A stretch of 15,133 nt of DNA from Candidatus Pelagibacter sp. (GTDB lineage Bacteria > Pseudomonadota > Alphaproteobacteria > Pelagibacterales > Pelagibacteraceae), in contig JAOHKR010000016.1 in assembly GCA_028101445.1 (NCBI GenBank), positions 1 to 15,133 of the forward strand, in the 5' to 3' direction. The position numbers were made by a program, and so were the translations under genes. Each line of letters opens with the position of its first letter. Position 1 is the stretch's first letter. The notes under the pieces are model-generated. The model did not search any database, was not told where the DNA came from, and saw only the letters and a program-made list of their open reading frames with translations. Positions 7,325 to 15,133 of the stretch are shown here, in pieces.

Positions 7325-7400
7325 TGGCTCCTCGGGCAGGACTCGAACCTGCGACCAATTGATTAACAGTCAACTGCTCTACCAACTGAGCTACCGAGGA
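7325..7400 (-). tRNA. tRNA-Asn (anticodon GTT)
   Basis: Read on the minus strand, the acceptor stem is TCCTCGG paired with CCGAGGA, followed by discriminator G and an encoded CCA (7325-7327). The D-arm GCTCAGTTGGTAGAGC, the anticodon loop CTGTTAA (GTT) and the T-arm GGTTCGAGTCC are canonical. It is 76 bases with CCA and lies downstream of tRNA-Cys, probably on the same transcript. Confidence 0.97.
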
Positions 7401-7403
7401 ATA

Positions 7404-7449
7404 AAAAGCAACTTACTTTTTTTAATAAAATAAAACAACTTATTTTTTT
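7404..7449. repeat. Imperfect direct repeat in the tRNA spacer
   Basis: CAACTTA followed by seven T bases occurs twice, at 7409-7423 (with one extra C) and 7436-7449, each preceded by an AATAAAA-like run. The period is about 27 bases. The second copy ends on the first base of the tRNA-Cys CCA complement. It may reflect a local duplication or shared 3'-trailer sequence, but low complexity limits its weight. Confidence 0.35.
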
Positions 7450-7522
7450 GGAGGCCACGTCCAGAATCGAACTGGAATAAAAGGATTTGCAATCCTCTGC
7501 GTAACCATTCCGCCACGTGGCC
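7449..7522 (-). tRNA. tRNA-Cys (anticodon GCA)
   Basis: Read on the minus strand, the acceptor stem is GGCCACG paired with CGTGGCC, followed by discriminator T (usual for Cys is U) and an encoded CCA (7449-7451). The anticodon loop is TTGCAAA on a five-pair stem with one G-T pair. The T-arm contains GTTCGATTC. Length is 74 bases with CCA. Forty-eight bases separate it from tRNA-Asn. Confidence 0.97.
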
Positions 7523-7532
7523 AATATTCATT

Positions 7533-7561
7533 AATATAAATTTATTTAAAGCATTTGTTAA
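7533..7561 (-). promoter_or_regulatory. Candidate promoter of the tRNA-Cys/tRNA-Asn unit
   Basis: On the minus strand, TTAACA (7556-7561) and TATATT (7533-7538) are exactly 17 bases apart. Transcription would begin near 7526, about four bases before the tRNA-Cys 5' end. Good boxes and position make it credible. Its -35 box abuts the TATAAT used in the opposite direction for valS. Confidence 0.5.
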
Positions 7562-7562
7562 T

Positions 7563-7568
7563 TATAAT
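7563..7568 (+). promoter_or_regulatory. Candidate -10 box of the valS-ilvD-manC operon
   Basis: A perfect TATAAT on the plus strand predicts transcription from about 7575 and a leader of about 64 bases. No good -35 box sits at the expected distance (TTTATT at 7541-7546 is poor). Its position back-to-back with the tRNA promoter is notable. Confidence 0.4.
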
Positions 7569-7588
7569 AAAGAAAAATCTAACTATTT

Positions 7589-7603
7589 AAGGTTGTAGAC
7601 CTT
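7589..7603 (+). promoter_or_regulatory. Small hairpin or operator-like dyad in the valS leader
   Basis: AAGGT (7589-7593) and ACCTT (7599-7603) flank the 5-base TGTAG. It would lie in the 5' leader of valS, between the candidate promoter and the ATG. No T-box or leader peptide is recognisable, and with five pairs chance is possible. Confidence 0.35.
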
Positions 7604-7638
7604 TTGATATAAAGTAAATTACATAATAATCTATAAAT

Positions 7639-10281
7639 ATGGAATTTAAGAAATATAATCACCTAAAAGAAGAAAAAAAAATCTCAGATTTTTGGATTAA
7701 GAACGGTTGCTTTAAACCAAGAAAAGGAAATTCTTCAAAAAAATTTTCAATTGTTATTCCTCCTCCAAATGTTACAGGCAGATTGCATATGGGTCACGCC
7801 TTAAATAACAGTCTTCAAGATGTGCTTGTTCGTTTTAACAGAATGAAAGGTCTCGAAACGTTATGGCAGCCGGGTACAGATCATGCTGGTATAGCCACCC
7901 AGGCTATTGTTGAAAAACAACTCTCAAAAGAAGGTTTAAACAAAAATAATTTAGGTAGAGATAAATTTATTGAAAGAGTTTGGAAATGGAAAGAAGAGTC
8001 TGGTGGAATAATATTAGAACAACTTAAGAAATTAGGCTGTTCTTGCGACTGGTCGAGAACAAGATTTACAATGGATGAAGATTTATCTAAGGCTGTTACT
8101 AAAGTATTTGTTGATCTTTATAAAAAAAAACTAATTTATAAAGATAAAAAATTAGTTAATTGGGACACTCAATTACAAACAGCAATTTCTGATTTAGAAG
8201 TAGACCAACGAGAAGTACAATCCCAATTATATTATATTGAATATCCTTTACTTAATTCAGAAGATAAAATAACAATTGCTACTACACGACCAGAAACCAT
8301 GATGGGTGATACAGCTATAGCTGTGAATCCAAAAGATGACAGGTATAAAAACCTTATAGGCAAGAATGTTAATATTCCAATAGTAAACAGGACAATAAAG
8401 ATTATATCAGATCACTATGCTGATCCAGAACAAGGCTCAGGTGCAGTCAAAATTACTCCTGCTCATGATTTTAATGATTACAATGTAGGTAAAAGAAATA
8501 AACTTGAAATTATTAATATATTTGAAAAAAATGGAACAATTAATAAAAATGGCATCAAAGAATTCATAGGTTTAGATAGGTTTGAAGCTAGGAAACTTTT
8601 AATAAAAAAACTTAAAGAGAATGGTGAATTAGTTAAAATTGAGTCTATTAAAAACAAAGTTCCTTACGGAGACAGATCTAATACTATTATAGAGCCATTA
8701 TTAACTCAACAATGGTTTGTAGATGCAAAAAAATTATCAAAAAAACCTATTAAAATTGTAAAAGATAATAAAACATCATTTTATCCAGAAAATTGGACAA
8801 AAACTTTTTTTCAATGGATGAATAATATCGAGCCTTGGTGTGTATCACGTCAAATTTGGTGGGGTCATAGAATACCCGCTTGGTATGATGACAATAAAAA
8901 TATTTTTGTTGCAGAGAATAAAAAAGAAGCTTTAAAATTAGCTAAAAAAAAAAATAAAAAAAAATCTTTTACACTCAAACAAGAAACAGATGTTTTAGAT
9001 ACTTGGTTTTCATCTGCATTATGGCCGTTTGCTACACTAGGTTGGCCATCAAAAACAAAAGAGCTTTCTAAATTTTACCCAACATCAGTTCTTGTTACTG
9101 GATTTGACATAATATTCTTTTGGGTTGCCCGGATGCTTATGATGGGTAATTTTTTTAATAAACAAACTCCATTTCACAAAGTTTACGTGCATGCCTTAGT
9201 TAGAGATGAAAAAGGGCAAAAAATGTCTAAATCAAAAGGTAATGTGATTGATCCACTTGAGTTAATTAATGAATACAGTGCAGATAGTTTAAGATTTACT
9301 TTAATATCAATGGCATCACCTGGAAGAGACGTAAAATTATCTAAAGATAGAGTTATTGGAAATAGAAATTTTATTACTAAGATTTGGAGTGCGAATAATT
9401 TTCTAAAATTAAATAATTGCAAATTTGATAAAAAAATAAATATCAATTTAATTAAACTTCCAATTAATCAATGGATATATAACGAGTTTATAAAAACACA
9501 AAAACTAGTTTCTAAAAATATTGAAATATTCAGATTTGATGAAGCTGCTAAACATATTTATCAATTTGTTTGGCATTCTTATTGTGATTGGTATTTAGAG
9601 TTTTTAAAACCAATTTTTATCTCAAAAAATGCAACAGATATTAAGGAAGCTAGATTATTTTCATCTTTTATGATGGCAAATATTTTAAAAATGCTACACC
9701 CTTTTACTCCTTTTTTCACAGAAAGTGTTTGGTTAAAAAACAATTATAATAAAATTTTCAAAACAAACTTAATTTCTGCTAAGTGGCCAGAGTATAAAAA
9801 AATTAATAAATATGACAAAAATCAAGCTGATATTAATTACCTTATAGAATTTATAACAAGCATTAGATCTACAAAAGCTGAATTGAAAGTTACCCCTAAA
9901 TTATTCAGTGATGTTTTTTTTCCTGAAAAAAATTCAAAATTAAAAATTTTAGTGAAAAAACATAAAACTTTATTCAAACAAGTAGGAAGAATAAATAATA
10001 TTTTAAAAAAAAAAGAAACTAACACTATAGAAATATTAACTCTTAATGAAAAAGTTTCTATTAAATTTAGTGAAGATATTGATTTAATTTCTCAAAAAGA
10101 CGGAATATTGCAAAAATTAGCTAAATTAGAAAAACAATCTAATGGATTAAAAAATAAATTAAATAATCAAGCTTATTTGAAGAATGCACCTAAGGAAATC
10201 ATTAAAAATGACCAAAAATTATTAAACGAATTAACTATTGAAGATGAAAAATTAAGAAGTATTGTATCAAGTATAAATTAA
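7639..10281 (+). CDS. valS: Valine--tRNA ligase
   Basis: This 880-residue class I synthetase attaches valine to tRNA-Val in the cytoplasm. The HIGH motif appears as HMGH at 50-53 within [15 protein letters not shown]. The CP1 editing domain, which removes mischarged threonine, shows [11 protein letters not shown] at 215-225. The second ATP-binding motif is KMSKS at 528-532. The anticodon-binding helical domain ([13 protein letters not shown], then [11 protein letters not shown]) follows, and a C-terminal coiled-coil arm spans about 820-880 ([14 protein letters not shown] onwards). Length is slightly below the E. coli enzyme (about 950). No Shine-Dalgarno sequence precedes ATG 7639, but residues from [12 protein letters not shown] fit the family start. 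Two homopolymeric A tracts at 8944-8964 encode a Lys-rich loop. ilvD begins two bases after its stop, pairing valine charging with valine synthesis. Confidence 0.97.
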   Translation: MEFKKYNHLKEEKKISDFWIKNGCFKPRKGNSSKKFSIVIPPPNVTGRLHMGHALNNSLQDVLVRFNRMKGLETLWQPGTDHAGIATQAIVEKQLSKEGLNKNNLGRDKFIERVWKWKEESGGIILEQLKKLGCSCDWSRTRFTMDEDLSKAVTKVFVDLYKKKLIYKDKKLVNWDTQLQTAISDLEVDQREVQSQLYYIEYPLLNSEDKITIATTRPETMMGDTAIAVNPKDDRYKNLIGKNVNIPIVNRTIKIISDHYADPEQGSGAVKITPAHDFNDYNVGKRNKLEIINIFEKNGTINKNGIKEFIGLDRFEARKLLIKKLKENGELVKIESIKNKVPYGDRSNTIIEPLLTQQWFVDAKKLSKKPIKIVKDNKTSFYPENWTKTFFQWMNNIEPWCVSRQIWWGHRIPAWYDDNKNIFVAENKKEALKLAKKKNKKKSFTLKQETDVLDTWFSSALWPFATLGWPSKTKELSKFYPTSVLVTGFDIIFFWVARMLMMGNFFNKQTPFHKVYVHALVRDEKGQKMSKSKGNVIDPLELINEYSADSLRFTLISMASPGRDVKLSKDRVIGNRNFITKIWSANNFLKLNNCKFDKKININLIKLPINQWIYNEFIKTQKLVSKNIEIFRFDEAAKHIYQFVWHSYCDWYLEFLKPIFISKNATDIKEARLFSSFMMANILKMLHPFTPFFTESVWLKNNYNKIFKTNLISAKWPEYKKINKYDKNQADINYLIEFITSIRSTKAELKVTPKLFSDVFFPEKNSKLKILVKKHKTLFKQVGRINNILKKKETNTIEILTLNEKVSIKFSEDIDLISQKDGILQKLAKLEKQSNGLKNKLNNQAYLKNAPKEIIKNDQKLLNELTIEDEKLRSIVSSIN

Positions 10282-10283
10282 AC

Positions 10284-12002
10284 ATGTCTAAATTTAACAA
10301 AAAAAAATTACCAAGTCGTCATACTTCGTTAGGTCCTGATAGAGCACCCCATAGATCATTTTATTATGCAATGGGTGAAACAGAAGAAGATGTTGCTAAA
10401 CCTTTTATTGGAGTAGTGTCGACGTGGAATGAAGCTGCACCATGTAATACTGCGTTAATGAGACAAGCACAATCTGTGAAAAAAGGTGTGAGAGAGACAG
10501 GTGGAACTCCAAGAGAATTTTGCACAATTACAGTTACAGACGGAATCGCAATGGGTCACGAAGGAATGAAATCATCTTTAATTTCAAGAGAGATTATAGC
10601 TGACTCTGCTGAATTAACTGTGAGAGGACATTGTTACGATGCTTTAGTGGGTATAGCTGGATGCGATAAATCTTTACCAGGTTTAATGATGTCAATGTTA
10701 AGATTAAATGTTCCAAGTGTTTTTATTTATGGTGGTTCAATTTTACCTGGAAGGTTTAAAGGTAAAGACGTAACTGTCGTAGATGTTTTTGAGGCTGTAG
10801 GAAAACATTCAGCTGGCACAATGTCCTCAGAAGAATTAAAAGAATTAGAATTAGTAGCATGTCCAAGTGCTGGAGCTTGTGGTGGGCAGTTTACAGCTAA
10901 CACTATGGCATGTGTATCTGAAGCTATAGGATTAGCATTACCTTATTCAGCTGGTACACCAGCTCCTTATGAAGAAAGAGATAAATATGCTTATCAAAGT
11001 GGAAAAACAATAATGAACTTATTAGAAAAAAATATTAAACCTAGAGATATTGTTAATAAAAAAGCCTTAGAAAATGCGGCAACTATTGTTGCAGCTACAG
11101 GTGGTTCCACTAACGCAGCACTTCATTTACCGGCTTTAGCTAACGAGATAGGAATTAAGTTCGATCTAATGGATGTAGCTAAAATATTTAAAAAAACTCC
11201 TTACCTTGCTGATTTGAAGCCTGGCGGAAAATATGTGGCAAAAGATATGTGGGAAGCCGGCGGTGTTCCTATGCTGCTGAAAACTTTACTAGAAGGAGGC
11301 TTTATACATGGTGAGTGTATGACAGTTACAGGTAAAACTATGAGAGAAAATTTAAAAAATGTAGAATTTAATAATAACCAAAAAGTTTTAAGAGAGTTCA
11401 ATAATCCATTATCTCCTGATGGAGGTGTGGTAGGTTTAAAGGGTAACTTGGCTCCAGAAGGTGGCATTGTAAAAATAGCTGGTTTGAAAAAATTACAATT
11501 TACTGGAAAAGCAAGATGTTTTGATAATGAAGAAGATGCAATGAAAGCAGTACAAACAAAAAAATATAAAGATGGCGATGTAATAATTATAAGATACGAG
11601 GGACCTAAAGGTGGCCCTGGCATGAGAGAAATGCTTTCAACAACAGGAGCAATTTATGGTCAAGGAAAAGGTGAAAAAGTTGCTTTGATAACTGATGGAA
11701 GATTTTCTGGAGCAACAAGAGGTTTTTGTGTAGGCCATGTTGGACCAGAAGCTGCAGTAGGAGGTCCCATAGCGCTCTTACGGAACGGAGACGTTATTGA
11801 TATCGACGCTAAAAAAGGAACTATTAATGTTCGTTTAACTAAAGCTCAATTAAAAACTAGAAAAAAGAAATGGAAAGAAAAAAAATCAAGTTTTGGCTCA
11901 GGAACATTGTGGAAATACGCTCAAACAGTTGGTCCAGCTTATTTAGGCGCACCAACACATCCAGGTAAAAAAAAAGAAGTTAAAGAATATTCGAATATTT
12001 AA
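10284..12002 (+). CDS. ilvD: Dihydroxy-acid dehydratase
   Basis: This 572-residue iron-sulfur enzyme performs the third common step of valine and isoleucine synthesis, dehydrating 2,3-dihydroxy-isovalerate or -methylvalerate to the 2-keto acid. Cluster-ligand cysteines are visible: Cys54 in NEAAPCN, Cys127 in GCDKSLPG and Cys199 in [15 protein letters not shown]. Lys129 is the residue that is carbamylated to bind magnesium in the family. The three-Cys arrangement and length match the shorter [2Fe-2S]-type enzymes better than the 616-residue E. coli protein, but cluster type cannot be proven here. Other motifs include [39 protein letters not shown] and GHVGPEA. It starts two bases after valS, and its TAA overlaps the manC ATG by one base (TAATG), indicating one operon with translational coupling. 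Codons look somewhat more G/C-favouring than the flanking genes, suggesting good expression. Confidence 0.97.
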   Translation: MSKFNKKKLPSRHTSLGPDRAPHRSFYYAMGETEEDVAKPFIGVVSTWNEAAPCNTALMRQAQSVKKGVRETGGTPREFCTITVTDGIAMGHEGMKSSLISREIIADSAELTVRGHCYDALVGIAGCDKSLPGLMMSMLRLNVPSVFIYGGSILPGRFKGKDVTVVDVFEAVGKHSAGTMSSEELKELELVACPSAGACGGQFTANTMACVSEAIGLALPYSAGTPAPYEERDKYAYQSGKTIMNLLEKNIKPRDIVNKKALENAATIVAATGGSTNAALHLPALANEIGIKFDLMDVAKIFKKTPYLADLKPGGKYVAKDMWEAGGVPMLLKTLLEGGFIHGECMTVTGKTMRENLKNVEFNNNQKVLREFNNPLSPDGGVVGLKGNLAPEGGIVKIAGLKKLQFTGKARCFDNEEDAMKAVQTKKYKDGDVIIIRYEGPKGGPGMREMLSTTGAIYGQGKGEKVALITDGRFSGATRGFCVGHVGPEAAVGGPIALLRNGDVIDIDAKKGTINVRLTKAQLKTRKKKWKEKKSSFGSGTLWKYAQTVGPAYLGAPTHPGKKKEVKEYSNI

Positions 12003-13207
12003 TGAAAATAAGACCAGTTATTCTTTGTGGTGGCTCAGGAAATCGACTTTGGCCGAATAAAAAAAATCACCAAGCAAAGCAATTCATTGATTTTGGTAAT
12101 TGGACATTATTAGGAAAAACTCTAGAAAGAACTAAAAACATAATATTTGATGCACCTATAATCAGTACAAATATAAAATATTTAAAGGAAATAAAAAAAC
12201 ATCTTAAAAAACATAAAATTAAGAAATATAAAATTGTTTTAGAACCAGCCAAAATGAATACTGGTCCAGCTATTCTTAGCGCTGCTTTAATTAAAGATAT
12301 CCCAGATGTGCAGCCTTTATTATTTCTTTCAGCTGATCATTTGATAGAAAAAGAAAATATTTTTTACAATGAAATTAAAAAAAATAAAAAATACTTAACT
12401 AATAAAAATATTTTTATTTTTGGTATTAAACCTACTAACCCCTCGAGTGAATATGGTTATTTTTTTACCAGAAAAAATAAAAAAGTTAACCAAGTTGTAA
12501 AATTTATCGAAAAACCCAGTCAATTAAAAGCAAAGAATCTTATTAAAAAAAATGGTTACTGGAATTCAGGAATGTTTTTTTTAAGAAAAGATTCTATTAT
12601 TAATAATTTTAAAAAACATCAATTTAAAACTTACAAAAATTGTCACAAGGCTGTTTTAAAATCAAGTTGTAAAAAAAATACTTACTATTTAAATAAAAAA
12701 GCATTTATCAAAAGTACAGCTAAATCCTTCGACTATGCGGTTTTAGAAAAAACAAAAGATATAAATGCAATAAAACTTAATATCCCTTGGTCTGATTTGG
12801 GAAGTTGGAAAGAAATTTGTATGATGTTTGATAAAAATAAAAAAAATTTGATAAAAAAAAAGAATATTTTTTATCGTCCATGGGGAAATTATACAAATCT
12901 GTTTAATGGTAAAAATTTTTTAATTAAAGAATTATATGTAAAACCTAATGGTATCCTAAGTTTACAAAAACATTTTCATAGATCTGAACATTGGTTTGTA
13001 ACACAAGGTATTGCAAAAGTAACACTTAACAAAAAAAAATTTTTAAAAAGAACAAATGAAACTATTTTTATTCCTAAAGGAGCTATTCATAGAATAGAAA
13101 ACATTAATAAAATACCAGTTAGGATAATAGAGGCACAACTTGGTTCAATTATAAAGGAGACTGATATAGTAAGATATGAGGATGCTTACGGTAGAGTTAA
13201 GATTTAA
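12002..13207 (+). CDS. manC: Mannose-1-phosphate guanylyltransferase with type II phosphomannose isomerase cupin (short form)
   Basis: This 401-residue enzyme should make GDP-mannose from mannose-1-phosphate and GTP for surface polysaccharides or glycolipids. The nucleotidyltransferase domain shows LCGGSGNRLWP (8-18), LSADH (109-113), FIEKP (168-172), YWNSGMFFL (186-194), FDYAVLEK (243-250) and PWSDLGSW (262-269). The cupin domain starts at RPWGNYTNL (292-300). It has SLQKHFHRSEHW (320-331), IPKGAIHRIEN (357-367) and the terminal DIVRYEDAYGR. Canonical bifunctional enzymes are about 470-480 residues; here the roughly 70-80 residues usually found between SDLGSW and RPWG are missing. The isomerase activity is therefore uncertain. 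It is extremely Lys/Asn-rich. The start overlaps the ilvD stop by one base. At the 3' end it shares TTAA (13204-13207) with the convergent xth stop. Its placement beside ilvD has no obvious pathway logic. Confidence 0.9.
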   Translation: MKIRPVILCGGSGNRLWPNKKNHQAKQFIDFGNWTLLGKTLERTKNIIFDAPIISTNIKYLKEIKKHLKKHKIKKYKIVLEPAKMNTGPAILSAALIKDIPDVQPLLFLSADHLIEKENIFYNEIKKNKKYLTNKNIFIFGIKPTNPSSEYGYFFTRKNKKVNQVVKFIEKPSQLKAKNLIKKNGYWNSGMFFLRKDSIINNFKKHQFKTYKNCHKAVLKSSCKKNTYYLNKKAFIKSTAKSFDYAVLEKTKDINAIKLNIPWSDLGSWKEICMMFDKNKKNLIKKKNIFYRPWGNYTNLFNGKNFLIKELYVKPNGILSLQKHFHRSEHWFVTQGIAKVTLNKKKFLKRTNETIFIPKGAIHRIENINKIPVRIIEAQLGSIIKETDIVRYEDAYGRVKI

Positions 13208-13980
13208 GTAATTATTAATTCTATAGGCGTATGATCAGATGGCTTTGTTTTTGATCTTGGTTTTTTATTAATATTAATTGATGATACGTTTTCAATTAAA
13301 TTATTTGACAGAAGAAAGTGGTCTATTCGCATACCATTATTTTTTTGCCATGATCCAGCAAAATAATCCCAAAAAGTGTATTCTTGTTTTTTTTTATTAA
13401 GTAAACGATAGATATCTTTAAATCCTAAATTAATTAATTCTCTATATTTTTTTCTTATTTCCAGTCTGCCTAAAGCATCATTTTCATATCTTTTAAAATC
13501 ATGTACATCTATTTCTTCAGGAATAATATTAAAATCTCCAGCTATTAATAAATTAGAATTTTTTTTTAACCTTTTTTTTATGCTATTTATAAATTTTTCT
13601 AACCAATTTTTTTTGTAATCATATTTTTGAGTATCAATAGGATTGCCGTTAGGGACATATATATTTATTAGATCAATTTTTTTTTTTCCTAAAAATATTT
13701 CACCTGTAATTATTCGTGCTTGATTTAATTCATCTTTAATAAAATCAATGTTAATATTGCTTAACTTTAACTTTGATATTATCGCTACACCATTGTAACT
13801 TTTTTGACCATATATATAAGACTCATATCCGATATTTTTAAAAGTATCTTTTGGAAAATTCACCTCTTGGGTTTTTATTTCCTGTAAGAGTAATACATCA
13901 GGTTTAGAATCTTTTACATAATTTAGAATATTTTCAATTCTAGCTCTAACAGAATTTACATTCCATGAGATAATTTTCAT
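13204..13980 (-). CDS. xth: Exodeoxyribonuclease III (AP endonuclease)
   Basis: This 258-residue DNA-repair nuclease cuts at abasic sites and trims 3' ends. All EEP-superfamily motifs are present: Asn7 in ISWNVNSVRAR, the metal-binding Glu34 in LLLQEIKTQ, Tyr108 in NIYVPNG, Asp149 and Asn151 in AGDFNIIPEE, Asp220 in GMRIDHFLLS, and Asp249/His250 in PSDHTP. Length agrees with E. coli XthA (268). The start is ATG 13980, because MKIISWNVNS is the conserved beginning; an ATG 30 bases upstream would add ten unconserved residues. The chosen ATG overlaps the erpA stop in TGATG, implying translational coupling with erpA. It ends convergently with manC, with a 4-base overlap and no terminator. Confidence 0.95.
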   Translation of the reverse strand: MKIISWNVNSVRARIENILNYVKDSKPDVLLLQEIKTQEVNFPKDTFKNIGYESYIYGQKSYNGVAIISKLKLSNINIDFIKDELNQARIITGEIFLGKKKIDLINIYVPNGNPIDTQKYDYKKNWLEKFINSIKKRLKKNSNLLIAGDFNIIPEEIDVHDFKRYENDALGRLEIRKKYRELINLGFKDIYRLLNKKKQEYTFWDYFAGSWQKNNGMRIDHFLLSNNLIENVSSININKKPRSKTKPSDHTPIELIIT

Positions 13981-14294
13981 CAAATTGAAAATGACAGCCC
14001 GCATCCACACGACGCAGTAGCCTTAGGATTAGTTATTACGAATGACTCTCCAATCATTTCTTTTTTAAAATCTACCACAGATCCTGAAATAATTTCTAGA
14101 GATGCCTTATCTATAATAGTATTGCCAAAAATAACGTCATCCAAATATGATTTTTTGTCAAAACCAAAATTGTATTTAAAGCCAGAACAGCCACCACCTT
14201 TAACTGTTATTCTGAAATATTTTTTATCACCAGTTTGTGTAATTTTACTAATCTCATTCAGAGCCTCTTCAGTAAAATCAATTTTTTTTTCCAT
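13980..14294 (-). CDS. erpA: Iron-sulfur cluster carrier, A-type (ErpA/IscA/HesB family)
   Basis: This 104-residue A-type carrier receives Fe-S clusters from the scaffold and passes them to target enzymes. The three ligand cysteines are Cys36 in KGGGCSGFKY and Cys96/Cys98 in the C-terminal CGCGLSFSI. The ending SFSI matches ErpA (SSFSI) better than IscA (ESFHV), so erpA is the preferred name, though A-type paralogues are hard to separate. The start is ATG 14294 (MEKKIDFTEEALNEI); a longer reading from 14348 would add 18 unlikely residues and run through the dgt start. It leads a two-gene unit with xth via a TGATG overlap and is divergent from dgt with 38 bases between the starts. Possible clients in this window include IlvD. 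Confidence 0.93.
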   Translation of the reverse strand: MEKKIDFTEEALNEISKITQTGDKKYFRITVKGGGCSGFKYNFGFDKKSYLDDVIFGNTIIDKASLEIISGSVVDFKKEMIGESFVITNPKATASCGCGLSFSI

Positions 14295-14309
14295 AATTAC
14301 AATACAACT

Positions 14310-14338
14310 AGTATATAATCTATATAGTAAGCATGCAA
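14310..14338 (-). promoter_or_regulatory. Candidate promoter of erpA-xth
   Basis: On the minus strand, TTGCAT (14333-14338) and TATACT (14310-14315) are 17 bases apart. The predicted start is about nine bases before ATG 14294. The -35 box covers the first two codons of dgt on the opposite strand. Confidence 0.4.
14314..14319 (+). promoter_or_regulatory. Candidate -10 box of dgt
   Basis: A perfect TATAAT on the plus strand predicts transcription from about 14326, only seven bases before ATG 14333. No good -35 box is seen at 17 bases. It overlaps the minus-strand -10 box of erpA by two bases, so the two promoters cannot easily be occupied together. Confidence 0.4.
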
Positions 14339-15133
14339 AAAAAATCAATTATCAAATTATCTAAATTAGCAGTCCCGTTTGTATCTAAAGGAAGGTTTAA
14401 AATAGAAAAAAAAACAACCCTCAGAAATGATTTTCAAAGAGATAGAGATAGAATAATACATTCTACAGCCTTTAGAAGGCTAAAGCATAAAACACAAGTT
14501 TTTGTTAATACTTCAGGAGACCATTTTAGAACCAGAATAACACACTCCTTAGAAGTTTCACAAATTGCAAGAACACTATCTAAATTTTTTAATTTAAATG
14601 AAGACTTATCAGAAACATTAAGTTTAGCACATGACCTTGGTCACACACCTTTTGGTCATGCTGGGGAGGAAGCGCTCAATGATTGTATGAAGAATTATGG
14701 TGGTTTTGATCACAATATTCAAACATTAAGAATTATCACAATACTAGAAAATAGATATTATAACTTTAATGGTTTAAATCTAACTCTTGAAACTCTTGAT
14801 GGATTAATAAAGCACAATGGTCCTGTAAATAACAAAACTAAATTTGATAGAATACTTGGTAAAAATTTCTTCAAAAATAAAATAAAATTTTTAGACAATA
14901 CATCTCTTGAGGGACAAATAGCAGCAATTTCAGATGATATTGCTTATAACAGTCATGATTTAGAAGATGGCTTAAAATCAAATTTATTTAAATTAAATGA
15001 TCTCAAAAATATCCCGGTTCTTAATAAAATTATTTCTAAACATAGAAGTAAATTCACAAAATATTCTGCAGATTTAATTGTAAGACAAATTATTAGAGAT
15101 ATTATAAATGAAATGGTCAAAGATGTAATTAAA
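14333..15133 (+). CDS. dgt: dGTPase-like deoxynucleoside triphosphate triphosphohydrolase, 5' part (3' end outside window)
   Basis: The frame is open from ATG 14333 to the window edge, giving 267 residues of a protein usually near 380-400. It is an HD-domain hydrolase that cleaves dNTPs to nucleoside and triphosphate. The N-terminal [21 protein letters not shown] block (37-57) is diagnostic of the dGTPase family. Metal ligands are visible: His71 in RITHSLEV, His100-Asp101 in [16 protein letters not shown], and Asp201 in [27 protein letters not shown] is also typical. It resembles the type 2 dGTPase-like group common in alphaproteobacteria rather than E. coli Dgt. The start is supported by the [13 protein letters not shown] beginning and the divergent erpA, but there is no Shine-Dalgarno sequence and the leader may be only about seven bases. 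Some homologues act on several dNTPs, so true specificity is open. Confidence 0.93.
   Translation, partial: MQKKSIIKLSKLAVPFVSKGRFKIEKKTTLRNDFQRDRDRIIHSTAFRRLKHKTQVFVNTSGDHFRTRITHSLEVSQIARTLSKFFNLNEDLSETLSLAHDLGHTPFGHAGEEALNDCMKNYGGFDHNIQTLRIITILENRYYNFNGLNLTLETLDGLIKHNGPVNNKTKFDRILGKNFFKNKIKFLDNTSLEGQIAAISDDIAYNSHDLEDGLKSNLFKLNDLKNIPVLNKIISKHRSKFTKYSADLIVRQIIRDIINEMVKDVIK

Noticed and set aside
13981..14010. Upstream ATG for xth at 14010
   Set aside because: The conserved exonuclease III start MKIISWNVNS begins at 13980, which also forms the TGATG overlap with erpA.
14295..14348. Upstream ATG for erpA at 14348
   Set aside because: It would add 18 hydrophobic, unconserved residues and extend across the divergent dgt start.
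14122..14364. Plus-strand open frame across erpA and the dgt start
   Set aside because: It is the shadow of erpA and runs out of frame into dgt; the encoded peptide has no recognisable features.
1..15133. Prophage, transposon, CRISPR, toxin-antitoxin or defence cluster
   Set aside because: No integrase, transposase, spaced direct-repeat array, small two-gene toxin pair or nuclease cluster is visible. The lone XRE gene has no partner toxin next to it.

Overview
The window is a strongly AT-rich, very compact stretch of bacterial chromosome. It looks like a SAR11-clade alphaproteobacterium (Pelagibacter-like). This rests on the Lys/Asn/Ile-rich proteins, intergenic gaps of -6 to about 170 bases, the general amino-acid ABC operon, the alphaproteobacterial type of XRE regulator, a fungal/alphaproteobacterial-like cysteine synthase and an ErpA-type scaffold. 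It is an inference from gene content and composition; no database search was run. I see no prophage, insertion sequence, CRISPR array or defence locus.

Layout. (1) 1-690: 3' part of a ZapE/AFG1-family ATPase. (2) 861-5131: a four-gene polar amino-acid ABC transporter (lipoprotein-type binding protein, two permeases, ATPase). Two DNA palindromes precede it, and an intrinsic terminator between the binding-protein gene and the permeases probably makes the binding protein the most abundant subunit. (3) 5126-6121 on the minus strand: cysteine synthase, convergent with the ATPase gene and sharing the palindromic stop TTATAA. Only 12 bases from its start codon a DUF6134-like exported protein begins on the plus strand. 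(4) 6958-7323: a small XRE regulator, followed one base later by the 3' end of a minus-strand tRNA-Asn, with tRNA-Cys behind it. (5) 7639-13207: valS, ilvD and a short manC, packed with gaps of 2 and -1 bases. (6) On the minus strand, erpA then xth, joined by a TGATG stop/start overlap; xth is convergent with manC and shares TTAA as stop. (7) 14333 to the end: 5' part of a dGTPase-like HD hydrolase, divergent from erpA.

Functional reading. The transporter imports amino acids, cysteine synthase fixes reduced sulfur, and ilvD/valS join branched-chain amino-acid synthesis to valine tRNA charging. ManC supplies GDP-mannose for surface sugars. ErpA, Xth, the dGTPase and ZapE are housekeeping.

The window is mostly ordinary core genome. 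The points most worth a second look are the paired palindromes upstream of the transporter, the roughly 75-residue loss of the middle of ManC, starts that appear leaderless or lack a Shine-Dalgarno sequence at very tight divergent junctions, and the overlapping tRNA/valS divergent promoters. I found no convincing undescribed multi-gene system.
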